A model generated the notes under the pieces. It made no database searches. It was given only the letters and a program-made list of their open reading frames with translations, and had not been told where the DNA came from. Position numbers and translations under genes: made by a program. Below, in pieces: positions 1 through 11,064 of a stretch of DNA of 64,000 nt. The stretch's first letter is position 1. Each line of letters starts with the position of its first letter. Origin of the DNA: Bacteroidetes bacterium 2013_40CM_41_45 (GTDB lineage: Bacteria; Bacteroidota; Bacteroidia; AKYH767-A; 2013-40CM-41-45); contig NGFH01000011.1 in assembly GCA_002215675.1 (NCBI GenBank), forward strand, positions 310,001 through 374,000, read 5' to 3'.

Positions 1-867
1 TATTAAGCACAGCAATAGAAGCTCCCGCAATGGAAGGAGCCAATGAATTGGAAAACAGGTAAGGGCGGGAGCGCTGCCTGAGCAGTTCAATAATTTCTTT
101 TCTGCCTGATGTAAATCCGCCCGATGCACCGCCAAGCGCTTTGCCCAGCGTTCCGGTAATGATGTCTATTCTGCCCACAACGCCTTTGTGCTCATGAGTT
201 CCTCTTCCCGTTTTTCCCATAAAGCCGGAAGCATGACATTCATCAATCATCACAAGCGCTTTATATTTGTCAGCCAGGTCACAGATTTTATCAAGCTGGG
301 CTATGGTTCCATCCATAGAAAATACTCCGTCACTCACAATCATCCTGTGTCGAAGATTTTGCGTCTGCTTAAGCTGGCTTTCCAAATCATCCATGTCATT
401 ATGCTTGAAACGGAACCGTTGTGCTTTGCACAAACGCACACCATCTATAATGCTTGCGTGATTCAGCTCATCGCTGATGATGGCGTCCTGCTCATTAAGC
501 AGCGGTTCAAACACTCCGCCGTTTGCATCAAAAGCGGCCGCATAGAGAATGGTATCGTCCATTCCGAGAAAGGACGAAATTTTTTCTTCCAGCTCCTTAT
601 GAATATCCTGGGTGCCACAGATAAAGCGAACCGATGACATTCCATAGCCGTGTGTTTCAATGGCTTTGTGAGCCGCTTCAATAACCTTGGGATGCGATGA
701 CAACCCTAAATAATTATTGGCGCAAAAGTTTATTACTTCCCTGCCGTCGGCAAGTCGAATAACAGCACCCTGCGGAGATGATATTATACGTTCTTCTTTA
801 TAAAGTCCTGCGGAACGGATTTCTGAAAGTTCCTTTTCAAGAACCGGTTTTAATGTCTCATACATAG
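1..867 (-). CDS. kbl: Glycine C-acetyltransferase / 2-amino-3-ketobutyrate CoA ligase, partial (runs off window start)
   Basis: Minus-strand translation [59 protein letters not shown]... with DGVFSMDG and [10 protein letters not shown] motifs typical of the alpha-oxoamine synthase family. Confidence 0.9.
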
Positions 868-944
868 GTGGCTGTTTAGTAACAACAAAAGTGGAAAAAA
901 TCTTCGGCATAAAAAATATTTATTCCGGATATGTAAATCAGAAT

Positions 945-980
945 AAAAAAACCGCTCTGAAATTCATCAGAGCGGTTATA
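945..980 (-). terminator. Rho-independent terminator for the SnoaL-like gene
   Basis: Perfect 10-bp stem ACCGCTCTGA-aattca-TCAGAGCGGT followed (minus strand) by a T tract. Confidence 0.8.
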
Positions 981-999
981 AAATCAGGCCTTTGCCGGG

Positions 1000-1551
1000 T
1001 TATTTTTTCTTTTTTTCCATTTTCATTGGCTCTGCCGGAGGTGCAGGCGGAGCGCCCGGTTCAGGCATCATGCCAAGTTGGGTCATCATTTTCATAGAAT
1101 CAAAAAAGCCCCAGCGTTCTGAAGCTTTGCCGTCTTTAATCTTAATCACGTCTATACCTTCAACGCTGAATGGTTTGTTAGTGGCAGGCATTTTTCCCAT
1201 TGCACCCGTATTAGTTCCTGTCATAGTAACATGAGCCATTACCATATCACCTTCTGCAATCATGAAATCGGATGTCATGCGAACATCAGGAAAAGCAGCA
1301 AAAAAATCTTTGAAGGTTGCTTTCATATCATCAATGCCTTTCCCTGTGTGCCCTTGGTCAGGATTATGGTCAACGAAGTCAGCGGTGCAGAATGAGTCAA
1401 CCATATCCGCGTTGTGAGCATTAATTACCTTATCGTAGAACTGCTGCATACGTTCTTTTTCTGCGGTTGCTTTAGTGCTGGCCGTTTTGTCTGCCATATT
1501 GCAGGAAGCAACGACAACTGCAATTGCTAAAATGTAAATCAGGTTTTTCAT
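1000..1551 (-). CDS. SnoaL-like/NTF2-fold ester cyclase lipoprotein
   Basis: Lipobox-like VVASCN; NAHNADMVDSFCTADFVDHNPDQGHTGKGIDDMKATFKDFFAAFPDVRM is typical of the SnoaL-like ester cyclase family. Confidence 0.75.
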   Translation of the reverse strand: MKNLIYILAIAVVVASCNMADKTASTKATAEKERMQQFYDKVINAHNADMVDSFCTADFVDHNPDQGHTGKGIDDMKATFKDFFAAFPDVRMTSDFMIAEGDMVMAHVTMTGTNTGAMGKMPATNKPFSVEGIDVIKIKDGKASERWGFFDSMKMMTQLGMMPEPGAPPAPPAEPMKMEKKKK

Positions 1552-1615
1552 GTTTTATGTTTTTAAGTTTTTGATTAGAAATATAAAGGTAAAAATTTTT
1601 CTGGTAATTGAAATA

Positions 1616-2611
1616 TCAGATATTTCTTTCCACTTTGTTTTTAATTTTGGGAACGGTGCGCAGGTAACTATAGATAGCGTGTACCTCGCCATCTGTTAAC
1701 TGAACAAACGGCATCATGGGCTTACGAAGTGCGGGGCCGGTCGGTACAATTCCGTTCCTGACTGCATTTGCAAATTGTTCCTCTGTCCAGCCGCCAATGC
1801 CTGTTTCCTCATCCGGTGTAAGGTTTAAGGTTTTGATTTTACTTCCATCCTCGACAGCCAGTTCATTTCCTCCGCCAAAAAATCCCTCTGATTTTTCCGG
1901 TTCGACAAAATTATCGGTTTTGAAATCGGCAGAGTGGCAGCCATAACATTCAAGTTGGTACAATGTAAGATACTTGCCCCACTCCATAACATTTGATGTG
2001 TCCGGGTTCGGAATTTCTTTATCAGGAAATGGAGCGGGCTTGAACGCAACCATGCATAAAAATTTAGTAAGGAATGATGGCTCTGTGGGAGGATGCGCGG
2101 TTTTATCGGGCTGTACTTCCGGCCTGTCTGAATGGAGGTACGCCATGATAGAACACATGTCTTCATTGGAAATATGAATCAACTTTACCATATAGGGCGG
2201 AACATATTTTGAGGTATGAGGATTGATGCCTGTACGGATAAAATAAATCAGTTCAGCATCAGTCCATTTGCCTATACCCGCTTCTTTATCCTGGGTGATA
2301 TTTTTGGAATAAATAGTGCCGAAGGCAGGGGCTTCGGTAAGCTCGCGCCCGGTTAGTTTTCCAGTTTCAGGATTGAAATGGCAATTCCGGCAAAGCATAC
2401 TTGCAATTTTTGCTCCGCGTTCTACCCGCTGGGGAGTTACTTCCGTTTGGGGAACGTTAGGAATACTAACAGTATAACTTGGTATTCCGCGAATGGCAAT
2501 GAAGGAGGCAAATCCTCCAATAACGACAACAATAAGCAAGAGAAGGATACCGATAATTTTCAGGATTTTTTTCATAGCTTGTTTTTGTTTGGAGTACAAT
2601 TGTAACAACAA
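1616..2611 (-). CDS. Membrane-anchored diheme c-type cytochrome
   Basis: Two CXXCH motifs (CRNCH, CYGCH), N-terminal TM segment; likely start at MKKILKII. Confidence 0.8.
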   Translation of the reverse strand: MLLQLYSKQKQAMKKILKIIGILLLLIVVVIGGFASFIAIRGIPSYTVSIPNVPQTEVTPQRVERGAKIASMLCRNCHFNPETGKLTGRELTEAPAFGTIYSKNITQDKEAGIGKWTDAELIYFIRTGINPHTSKYVPPYMVKLIHISNEDMCSIMAYLHSDRPEVQPDKTAHPPTEPSFLTKFLCMVAFKPAPFPDKEIPNPDTSNVMEWGKYLTLYQLECYGCHSADFKTDNFVEPEKSEGFFGGGNELAVEDGSKIKTLNLTPDEETGIGGWTEEQFANAVRNGIVPTGPALRKPMMPFVQLTDGEVHAIYSYLRTVPKIKNKVERNI

Positions 2612-2691
2612 AATTGTAATAGCGCAAAAAAGTCCAACTTTTTTTGCAACACAACAACTTCAAACCCAGACCCCTGTTACCGGCAGGCAGG

Positions 2692-4284
2692 TCAAACCGT
2701 AAACTTTATCCCCTGCGCCAGCGGTAAATCAGTGCTGTAGTTAATGGTGTTGGTTTGCCTGCGCATATACTGCTTCCATGAATCGGAGCCGGACTCACGT
2801 CCCCCGCCCGTTTCTTTTTCTCCGCCAAATGCTCCGCCAATTTCAGCGCCCGATGTACCGATGTTCACATTGGCAATGCCGCAGTCGCTTCCTTCAACGG
2901 AAAGGAATTTTTCAGCTTCAAGAATATTGCGGGTAAAGATGGACGAGGATAAACCCTGCGGAACATCGTTATGCAGTGCAATGGCTTCTTCCATAGTTTT
3001 ATATTTCATAAGGTAGAGTAGGGGAGCGAACGTTTCATCGCAAACAATAGGAAGATTTTTTTTGACCTCGGCAATAGAGGGGAAAACGTAGCAACCGCTT
3101 TCATAATCCTCACCGCTTAATAGTTCTCCTCCATAAATAATTTTTCCGCCTTCCGATTTTACCCGCTCAATAGCTGCTTTGAAATTCGCTACTGCATCTT
3201 TATCAATAAGAGGTCCCACAAGCGTACCTTGTTGTAACGGATGCCCGATGCTGATATGCCCGTAAGCATTGACTAGTTTGTCGCGGAAGTTTTCATAAAC
3301 TGATTCGTGAATAATCAGTCGCCTTGTTGAAGTGCAGCGCTGACCGGCTGTACCTACTGCTCCAAACAGTACTGCGCGCAATGCCAGGTCAAGGTCAGCA
3401 TTTTCTGAAATGATGATGGCATTATTACCGCCCAGCTCAAGTATGGATTTTCCAAGACGGGCTCCAACTAATTCTCCTACACGCTTTCCCATTCTTGTGG
3501 AACCGGTGGCTGAAATAAGAGCCACCCGATGGTCTTTCAAAAAATTATCTCCTACATGTTTTGAAGATGCAACTACAAGATTCAAAACGCCTTCGGGCAC
3601 ATTGTTTTTTTTCAGGACGTCAGAAACAATATTGAGAACGGCAATGGCACAAAGCGGAACCTTTGAGCTTGGCTTCCATACCACAACATCTCCGCAAACC
3701 AACGCAAGCATTGCATTCCATGACCAGACGGCAACAGGAAAATTGAAAGCGGAAATCACCCCAACAATCCCCAGCGGATGCCATTGTTCATACATACGGT
3801 GCTTTGGACGTTCACTGTGCATGGTAAGCCCGTAAAGCTGGCGTGAAAGCCCGACTGCAAAATCGCAGATGTCAATCATCTCCTGCACTTCACCCAGCCC
3901 TTCCTGGTAAATTTTTCCCATCTCATAAGAAACAAGTTTGCCAAGTGGTTCCTTGTACTTGCGCAGTGCATCGCCTATTTGCCTTACAATTTCTCCCCTT
4001 GCAGGTGCCGGAAGCATTCGCCACTGAAGAAAAGCATTCTGCGCGGTAGAAATTATTTTCTCGTAATCACTTGCAGTCGCTTGGGTAACAGAAGCTATTT
4101 TTTCTCCGTCAGAGGATGAGTGTGACTCGAGAATCTCTCCGGAGGTTTCAAACCATTTCGTTCCGGTGCATGCACCTTTATTAATTGGCTTTATCCCTAA
4201 TGTGTCCAGCATTTCGCTGATTCCGTAATCGGTATTTACTTCAGTCGTTTTCATAGATAAATATGTTTGCACAAAAGTAATCAA
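2692..4284 (-). CDS. Aldehyde dehydrogenase, ALDH7 / alpha-aminoadipic semialdehyde dehydrogenase-like
   Basis: [34 protein letters not shown] active-site motif, [26 protein letters not shown]-terminus. Confidence 0.85.
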   Translation of the reverse strand: MITFVQTYLSMKTTEVNTDYGISEMLDTLGIKPINKGACTGTKWFETSGEILESHSSSDGEKIASVTQATASDYEKIISTAQNAFLQWRMLPAPARGEIVRQIGDALRKYKEPLGKLVSYEMGKIYQEGLGEVQEMIDICDFAVGLSRQLYGLTMHSERPKHRMYEQWHPLGIVGVISAFNFPVAVWSWNAMLALVCGDVVVWKPSSKVPLCAIAVLNIVSDVLKKNNVPEGVLNLVVASSKHVGDNFLKDHRVALISATGSTRMGKRVGELVGARLGKSILELGGNNAIIISENADLDLALRAVLFGAVGTAGQRCTSTRRLIIHESVYENFRDKLVNAYGHISIGHPLQQGTLVGPLIDKDAVANFKAAIERVKSEGGKIIYGGELLSGEDYESGCYVFPSIAEVKKNLPIVCDETFAPLLYLMKYKTMEEAIALHNDVPQGLSSSIFTRNILEAEKFLSVEGSDCGIANVNIGTSGAEIGGAFGGEKETGGGRESGSDSWKQYMRRQTNTINYSTDLPLAQGIKFTV

Positions 4285-4320
4285 ACCTGTTTGCCTTTCT
4301 TTCTAAGGCTTGAATTCTTC

Positions 4321-4341
4321 TAACTAATAACTGATAACTAA
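4321..4341. repeat. Heptamer tandem array TAACTAA-TAACTGA-TAACTAA
   Basis: Three adjacent 7-nt units read directly. Confidence 0.6.
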
Positions 4342-4373
4342 TTTTCAATCCTTATCTTTCTCAAAATTTTTTT

Positions 4374-5111
4374 GTGCCCGATAGCATAGTCATTATACCA
4401 ACCTATAACGAAAAGGAAAATATTGAGAAAATAATCCGGAAAGTTTTCTTGCTGCCACATGACTTTCATATTCTTATTGTAGATGATGGTTCCCCGGATG
4501 GAACGGGTAGCATTGTAAAAAATCTCCAGCAGCAATTCCCGAAAAAACTTTTTCTTATGGAGCGCAGCGGCAAGCAGGGGCTGGGCACAGCATATATCGC
4601 AGGGTTTCGCTGGTCAATTGAAAAAAAGTATGATTACATTTTTGAAATGGATGCTGATTTCTCTCACAATCCCAATGACCTTGTCCGGTTGCGGCATGCG
4701 TGCGCTCATGAGGGTGCTGATGTGGCAGTGGGGTCGCGCTATGTTAAGGGCGGCAAGGTTGTAAACTGGCCGCTAAATCGTGTGCTGCTTTCTTATTATG
4801 CATCAGTTTATGTCCGCCTTATAACCGGTATGAATATTAAAGATGCAACGGCGGGTTTCAAGTGTTATAAAAGAAAAGTTCTTGAAACAATTGCACTTGA
4901 CAGGATTCGTTTTGTCGGATATGCTTTCCAGATTGAAATGAAATTCACAGCATGGAAGCATGGCTTTAAAATCAAAGAAGTCCCTATCACATTTGCTGAC
5001 CGCACAGAAGGGACATCGAAGATGAGTGGTGGTATCATTAAAGAAGCAGCGCTGGGCGTGGTTGAGCTAAAATGGAAAAGTTTTTCCAGGAAATATAAAA
5101 AGGCAGAATAG
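4374..5111 (+). CDS. Polyprenol monophosphomannose synthase-like GT2 glycosyltransferase
   Basis: GTG start; SIVIIPTYNEKENI, LIVDDGSPDGTG, FEMDADFSHNP, GSRYVKGG motifs. Confidence 0.88.
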   Translation: MPDSIVIIPTYNEKENIEKIIRKVFLLPHDFHILIVDDGSPDGTGSIVKNLQQQFPKKLFLMERSGKQGLGTAYIAGFRWSIEKKYDYIFEMDADFSHNPNDLVRLRHACAHEGADVAVGSRYVKGGKVVNWPLNRVLLSYYASVYVRLITGMNIKDATAGFKCYKRKVLETIALDRIRFVGYAFQIEMKFTAWKHGFKIKEVPITFADRTEGTSKMSGGIIKEAALGVVELKWKSFSRKYKKAE

Positions 5112-5115
5112 TTCT

Positions 5116-6450
5116 ATGCCTGCTTCCATCATAAAAAATGCTTTAGTTGTAAACGAAGGAAAAATCTTCGAAGCAGACGTCTTTATTAAGGATGAATTCA
5201 TAGAGCGAGTTGACCGCGACATAAGCCATCGTAGCGCTAAAGTTATTGAAGCAAACGGAAACGTTTTAATGCCTGGCGTCATTGATGACCAGGTTCATTT
5301 CCGGGAGCCGGGGCTTACACACAAGGGAGATATTTATACTGAATCAAGGGCTGCTGTTGCAGGAGGCATCACTTCGTACATGGAGATGCCCAATACCGTT
5401 CCCAATGCAGTGACACAAGAACTGCTTGAAGAAAAATATTCGCTGGCTGAAAAAAAATCGCTTGCCAATTATTCTTTTTTCATGGGCACAACAAACGATA
5501 ACCTGGATGAGTTGTTCAAAACAAATTCCAAAAAAGTTTGTGGTATAAAAATTTTCATGGGGTCATCTACGGGAAATATGCTGGTGGATAATCATTCTGT
5601 GCTTGAAAAAATATTTTCCCAGAGCTCCGTCCTTATTGCAACTCACTGCGAAGACGAAGCAACTATAAAAAAGAATTCCGAAATCTTCAGGCAGAAATTT
5701 GGCGAAGACGTTCCTATAAAATACCATCCTGAAATCCGCAGCGCTGAGGCATGTTATCTTTCCTCGTCCTATGCCGTTTCCCTTGCAAAAAAATATGGAA
5801 CCCGCCTGCATATTCTGCACGTATCCACAGCACGGGAGCTTGATTTGTTTGACAATAAAATTCCTCTTGCTGAAAAAAAAATTACAGCAGAAGCATGCGT
5901 GCATCATCTCTGGTTCGATGAAAACGATTATGAAAAGCTGGGGACGCTTATCAAATGGAACCCCGCTGTAAAAACTTCGTCAGATAAAAATGCGCTTCGT
6001 GCAGCTGTCAATGATGGCAGAATTGATTTCATTGCTACTGATCATGCACCACACACGTTAGAGGAAAAAAATCAAACGTATTTCAAAGCTCCTTCAGGAG
6101 GTCCATTGGTGCAGCATGCGTTACCGGCAATGCTTGAGCTGCATCACCAAAAAATATTTTCACTCGAAAAAATAGTGGAGAAAATGTGTCATGCACCTGC
6201 TATCGCGTATAAAATGGACAGGCGTGGCTTTATTCGCGAAGGTTATTTTGCCGATTTGGCTCTTGTCAATTTGAATAAACCGTTTACGGTTAATAAGGAA
6301 AATATTCTTTATAAATGCGGATGGTCACCTTTTGAAGGTGTGAGCTTTCAGTCATCAGTGAGCCATACGTTTGTTAACGGAAATATGGTATATGCCGATG
6401 GAAAAATTGACGAGCGGGTAAAAGGAATGCGGCTGACGTTTAACAGGTAA
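5116..6450 (+). CDS. pyrC: Dihydroorotase
   Basis: DDQVHFREPGLTHKGDI, ATHCEDE, LHILHVST, FIATDHAPHTLEEK. Confidence 0.9.
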   Translation: MPASIIKNALVVNEGKIFEADVFIKDEFIERVDRDISHRSAKVIEANGNVLMPGVIDDQVHFREPGLTHKGDIYTESRAAVAGGITSYMEMPNTVPNAVTQELLEEKYSLAEKKSLANYSFFMGTTNDNLDELFKTNSKKVCGIKIFMGSSTGNMLVDNHSVLEKIFSQSSVLIATHCEDEATIKKNSEIFRQKFGEDVPIKYHPEIRSAEACYLSSSYAVSLAKKYGTRLHILHVSTARELDLFDNKIPLAEKKITAEACVHHLWFDENDYEKLGTLIKWNPAVKTSSDKNALRAAVNDGRIDFIATDHAPHTLEEKNQTYFKAPSGGPLVQHALPAMLELHHQKIFSLEKIVEKMCHAPAIAYKMDRRGFIREGYFADLALVNLNKPFTVNKENILYKCGWSPFEGVSFQSSVSHTFVNGNMVYADGKIDERVKGMRLTFNR

Positions 6451-6452
6451 AG

Positions 6453-8228
6453 TTACTGCCAGCCATTTACGGCTTCACTAACTTCGGTCCACTCAAATTC
6501 TTTTATGGTAAGATAATTATCCTGTGGCGAGGAGCGTTTCAGTAACGTCATGCCGCAGGCAATAAAGGAAGCGCTGTATTCGCGCTTCTGGAAATCTGTG
6601 ATGGCAGATTTGAATTTTTCTTCTGTCAACCCGCGTGCAATGGTTATGTGCGGCTTAAAAGAAAAGAATGACTGGCTTCGGTGCAGCTGCAATTTTTCTT
6701 TTAGAGATTTAACCAGTCGTGTAAGTATTGAGTTGTGCATGATGTCAACGTAAATGGTGTGTGTACCAAAGCAGCCAAAATTTTTCAACGATAGTTTTAT
6801 GGGCGCCTGGTGCCGGTTAACTTCTTCGATGCTTCGGATTAGATTTTCTTCGCCATCAGCATTTAACCATAAGTGCGCAAGCGTGATATGCGGCACGGAT
6901 TGAGCAGCGGAATGATGCTGATACTTCTCGTGGAACTCTTTTTTTATTTCTGCTATTTCTTTTTTAACGGTTGAAGGGGGGCTTAACAACAGAAGGTATT
7001 CATTTGCGCTCTCATCTTTGGGGCGAATTTGGTTTTGTTCATTGGCAATTCCGCTGAAGGGATTGAATGAACGCAATGAATAATTTCCTGCAACAGCGCG
7101 CTCAACAGCGTGAGCGCCATATACCCTGCGCATACGGTCCATCGCCTGGTAAAGGTTGATGATTTCCTCCCGGTCATCAAACAAATCGATCTGCTGCAAT
7201 CCCCCCACCAAGTGGCTGAATTTTACTCCAACCAATCGTATCAATAGTCTGCGGTTATATAACTTTTCAAATAATTCTTTTACATGCCCTATCAACACAT
7301 GGTCATGCGATGTATAAGGAATGCGGCACTGCATGGTGTGCGTATCGAAATTGGAGTAACGGATTTTTACCGTAATGCATGAGGTGAGCTTGTGTTCGCT
7401 TCGTATGCGGAAGCACAATTTCTCAGTCATTGCAATTAAAATATTTTTCAGCATCGCAACATCAATCGTATCACGGTCAAAAGTTTCTTCGGTTGAAATG
7501 GATTTCTGTTCCCTGTACGGCTCCACGGGTGAGTTGTCTATACCATTCGCTTTTCTCCAGATGATGATTCCGTTTTCGCCCAAAACATTTTCCATCAGCT
7601 CGACCGGCATTTCCTGGAGTGTTTTCACCCATTCTATTCCCATGCTCCGCAGCAATTGGTACGTCTTTTCACCAATCATCGGAATTTTTCTTACGGATAA
7701 CGGTGCGAGGAAATTTTTCTCTTCCCCAAAATCAATTTTCATCTGGTTATTGGGTTTGGCTTCATCCGTAGCTACCTTGCTTACGGTTTTGTTCGCGCTC
7801 ATGCCGAGAGAAATCGGCAAGCCCGTTTCATGTATGATTTTCTCCCGCAACTCGGTTGCATATTTATAGCAGCCGAAAAATTTTTCCATGCCGCTCAGGT
7901 CAATGTAAAATTCATCGATGCTGGAGCGCTCATAAAGCGGAACCGCTTCATGGATAATCTGCGCCACTTCATCAGAACGCTTGCTGTACTCATCATAATC
8001 TCCGCGGATTACAATAGCATCAGGGCACAGGCGCAATGCCTGCTTCATGGGCATAGCAGAGTGCACACCAAACTTACGCGTTTCATAGCTGCAGGCAGCC
8101 ACTACGCCTCTTTCACCTCCGCCCACAATCACCGGCTTACCAACCAGCTTTGAATTCAGCAGCCGCGACACAGATATGAAAAAACAATCCATGTCCATGT
8201 GTACTATGGTTTTGTTATGACTGCTCAT
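6453..8228 (-). CDS. dinB: DNA polymerase IV (Y-family) fused to C-terminal 2H phosphoesterase / LigT-like domain
   Basis: N-terminal MDMDCFFISV...SIDEFYIDLSGMEKFFG; C-terminal 180 aa (approx. 6456..6995) carries PHITLAHL and PHITIARG, the paired HxT motifs of 2H phosphoesterases. Confidence 0.88.
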   Translation of the reverse strand: MSSHNKTIVHMDMDCFFISVSRLLNSKLVGKPVIVGGGERGVVAACSYETRKFGVHSAMPMKQALRLCPDAIVIRGDYDEYSKRSDEVAQIIHEAVPLYERSSIDEFYIDLSGMEKFFGCYKYATELREKIIHETGLPISLGMSANKTVSKVATDEAKPNNQMKIDFGEEKNFLAPLSVRKIPMIGEKTYQLLRSMGIEWVKTLQEMPVELMENVLGENGIIIWRKANGIDNSPVEPYREQKSISTEETFDRDTIDVAMLKNILIAMTEKLCFRIRSEHKLTSCITVKIRYSNFDTHTMQCRIPYTSHDHVLIGHVKELFEKLYNRRLLIRLVGVKFSHLVGGLQQIDLFDDREEIINLYQAMDRMRRVYGAHAVERAVAGNYSLRSFNPFSGIANEQNQIRPKDESANEYLLLLSPPSTVKKEIAEIKKEFHEKYQHHSAAQSVPHITLAHLWLNADGEENLIRSIEEVNRHQAPIKLSLKNFGCFGTHTIYVDIMHNSILTRLVKSLKEKLQLHRSQSFFSFKPHITIARGLTEEKFKSAITDFQKREYSASFIACGMTLLKRSSPQDNYLTIKEFEWTEVSEAVNGWQ

Positions 8229-8261
8229 GGTGTAGTTAAAAACGGGGAAACTAAATTGAGA

Positions 8262-8296
8262 AAAAAAATCCGGGTGAGCAAAAATTCATCCGGAAA
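8262..8296 (-). terminator. Rho-independent terminator downstream of lutB
   Basis: TCCGGGTGA-loop-TCATCCGGA stem with a T8 tract on the minus strand. Confidence 0.75.
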
Positions 8297-8316
8297 AATT
8301 TATAAAAATGTATCGC

Positions 8317-9699
8317 TTAATCCGGGTGCTCATCCCGCCACATTTGGTTGAAAGAACGGGGCGCTATCTGGGGAAGTTCTCTCCTGGTGCCCCATGATTT
8401 CTGAAAGAAGTTCCGAAGAATAAAATTTTTCGCTTTTGCTCCGCCTTTGTTCATGGTTTCGCGGTTGAGCATCGCTTTTTTCCAGAAGAAAAAAATCCAA
8501 CGCTCCGACCGTGGCGCCAATCCCTGCGCAACGGAATCACCGCGGTTGTATAGAAGCAGCTTATGTACATCAATCTTAACCGGGCAAACTTCCGTGCATC
8601 TTCCGCATAGTGATGAAGCATAGCTGAGATGTTTGAACTCCTTCATGGAACGCAAATACGGAGTAATTACGGACCCGATAGGACCACTGTAGGTAGTACC
8701 ATAAGCGTGACCACCAACATTCTGGTAAACGGGACAGGCATTGAGGCAAGCACCACAGCGGATGCACGATAAAGCCTGACGCTGGTTTTCTTGTGCAAGC
8801 AGTTCAGTACGTCCGTTGTCAAGAAGAATCACGTACATATCTTCCGGACCATCTTCTTCTTTCTGAAAACGCGGACCGGTGAAAACCGAATTGTAAACCG
8901 TAACATTCTGGCCCGTGCCGTGCGTGGCAAGCAGCGGAAGAAATAAATCCAAGTCGGTCAGGGAAGGAATAATTTTTTCAAGCCCTGCAATGGCAATATG
9001 AATTTTCGGAAACGAAACACTCATCATAGCATTGCCTTCGTTTTCCGTTACCACAACTCCACCTGAATCAGCGACTAAAAAATTTGCCCCGGTAATACCA
9101 GCTCCCGCATCCATATATTTTTCGCGCAGATGTGTGCGTACAAATCCCGCTATTTCTTTTGGGGTGCTGTTTGCCGGCAGGTTGAATTTTTCGTGGAATG
9201 TTTTTGCCACATCTTCTTTTGAAAGATGCATGGCAGGTGTAACAATATGATAAGGCGGCTCATTGCGCAGCTGAACAATGTACTCGCCCAAATCGGTTTC
9301 AATGCTTTCGATATTTTCTTTTTCCAGGTGATGATTGAGATGAATTTCCTCTGTAATCATGGACTTGGATTTCACTACTCTTTTTACTCCCGCCTTTTTC
9401 AGAATGGAATTTATTTCACCGATAGCTTCGGCTGCATCCTGCGCCCAGATTACCTTTCCTCCACGCTTGGTAAAGTTTGTTTCAAATTCCTGGAGATACT
9501 TTTCGAGATTTTCTATTGACCGCCATTTCAATACAGCAGCTCTCTGACGCGCCAGCTCAAGATTTGAATATTGCTTTTTTCCCTCAACAACCTTCTCATC
9601 ATACTTATGTATGTTGAATAAAAGTTTTCGCCTGTGTTCAGGGTCGGCAGCTTTCACCTGCGAAGCGGCAATAAAATCATCGTAGTAAGACGGCATCAA
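8317..9699 (-). CDS. lutB: LutB-family lactate utilization iron-sulfur protein
   Basis: CIRCGACLNACP and CGRCTEVCP cluster motifs in an LUD-domain protein. Confidence 0.88.
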   Translation of the reverse strand: MMPSYYDDFIAASQVKAADPEHRRKLLFNIHKYDEKVVEGKKQYSNLELARQRAAVLKWRSIENLEKYLQEFETNFTKRGGKVIWAQDAAEAIGEINSILKKAGVKRVVKSKSMITEEIHLNHHLEKENIESIETDLGEYIVQLRNEPPYHIVTPAMHLSKEDVAKTFHEKFNLPANSTPKEIAGFVRTHLREKYMDAGAGITGANFLVADSGGVVVTENEGNAMMSVSFPKIHIAIAGLEKIIPSLTDLDLFLPLLATHGTGQNVTVYNSVFTGPRFQKEEDGPEDMYVILLDNGRTELLAQENQRQALSCIRCGACLNACPVYQNVGGHAYGTTYSGPIGSVITPYLRSMKEFKHLSYASSLCGRCTEVCPVKIDVHKLLLYNRGDSVAQGLAPRSERWIFFFWKKAMLNRETMNKGGAKAKNFILRNFFQKSWGTRRELPQIAPRSFNQMWRDEHPD

Positions 9700-9741
9700 C
9701 CGGTAATTTCTGGTTCGTGATAAAAATAGCTATAAATGATT

Positions 9742-10974
9742 TTACAAATTTATCTCTACCTGGTTTTTTATAAGGTCATCAAAAGTCTCCCTGTTCCTGA
9801 TAAGATGCGCCTTGCCTTTGTAAAGCAACACTTCTGCAGGACGGTACCGAGAATTATAGTTGTTGCTCATTGTATATCCATACGCTCCTGCATTATGTAC
9901 GGCAAGAATATCTCCTTCACGTACTTCGTGCAGCTTGCGGTCCCATGCAAACGTATCCGTCTCGCAAATATATCCTACCACCGTATAAATACGTTGCACT
10001 CCCGAGGGGTTTGACACATTTATAATATGATGGTAAGCATCGTAAAACATCGGTCGTATCAGGTGATTTTGTCCGGAGTCAACACCCACAAAGACAGTTG
10101 CCATCGTTTGCTTCACAGTGTTGACCTTTACCAGCAGGTAACCGCATTCGCTCACTAAAAATTTTCCCGGCTCAAACCAAAGCTGAAGTTTTCTGCCGTA
10201 ATTTTTGCAGAAGTCGTTGAAGCGGGTTGAAAGTTCTTTTCCCAATTCATCAATATCGGTGGTCACATCATCTTCTTTGTAAGCAACCTTAAACCCGCTG
10301 CCAAAATCAATAAACTGAAGCTCTTTAAAATGTTCGGCGGCTTCAAAAAGCAATTCAGCGCCCCGGATAAAAACACTTGCATCCAGAATATCCGAGCCGG
10401 TATGCATGTGCAGCCCTATGATTTTAATATTGTTCGCTGCAACGATTCGTGTGATGTGTCTTAGCTGGTAAATGGAAATCCCGAACTTAGAATCAATATG
10501 CCCGGTCTGAATATGACTGTGACCGCCTGCCATGATATGCGGGTTCATACGAATAGAGCAGGGAACAGAATTTCCGTACTCATGTCCGAAATGCTCAAGC
10601 ATGGAGATGTTGTCAATATTGATAGTGAGTCCCAGGTCAACGCCCATTTTTATTTCTTCAAATGAAACGCTGTTGGGCGTAAACAAAATCTGCGAGGGAA
10701 GGAAGCCGGCTTTCAACCCGAGCATTGCTTCCTGGATAGAGACAACATCAAGCCCCGCTCCAAGATTTTTAAAAAGCTTAAGCACAGAAATATTGGAAAG
10801 CGCTTTGACAGCATATTTCACTTCCATATCCACTCCTGCAAATGCATTTTTCAGCTTACTATATTGGCTCTGAATTTTTTCCGCGTCATATACGTAAAGA
10901 GGAGTGCCGAAATCATTACATAATTGCAGCACATCCATCTCAGAAATAAAATATTTTCCGTCCTTGAGTTTCAT
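9742..10974 (-). CDS. lysA: Diaminopimelate decarboxylase
   Basis: YVDA-like YVYDAEKI...VKYAVKALSN, HMHTGSDI, EPGKFLV, CETDTFAWDR, GAYGYTMSNNYNSR. Confidence 0.9.
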   Translation of the reverse strand: MKLKDGKYFISEMDVLQLCNDFGTPLYVYDAEKIQSQYSKLKNAFAGVDMEVKYAVKALSNISVLKLFKNLGAGLDVVSIQEAMLGLKAGFLPSQILFTPNSVSFEEIKMGVDLGLTINIDNISMLEHFGHEYGNSVPCSIRMNPHIMAGGHSHIQTGHIDSKFGISIYQLRHITRIVAANNIKIIGLHMHTGSDILDASVFIRGAELLFEAAEHFKELQFIDFGSGFKVAYKEDDVTTDIDELGKELSTRFNDFCKNYGRKLQLWFEPGKFLVSECGYLLVKVNTVKQTMATVFVGVDSGQNHLIRPMFYDAYHHIINVSNPSGVQRIYTVVGYICETDTFAWDRKLHEVREGDILAVHNAGAYGYTMSNNYNSRYRPAEVLLYKGKAHLIRNRETFDDLIKNQVEINL

Positions 10975-11064
10975 TTAAATGATTGCATGGAAGCAAAAAT
11001 AATTTTTAATTACTATTGTTATGAAATTTTTTGAATAATCATCAAAGTATCATACAGCTGATTT

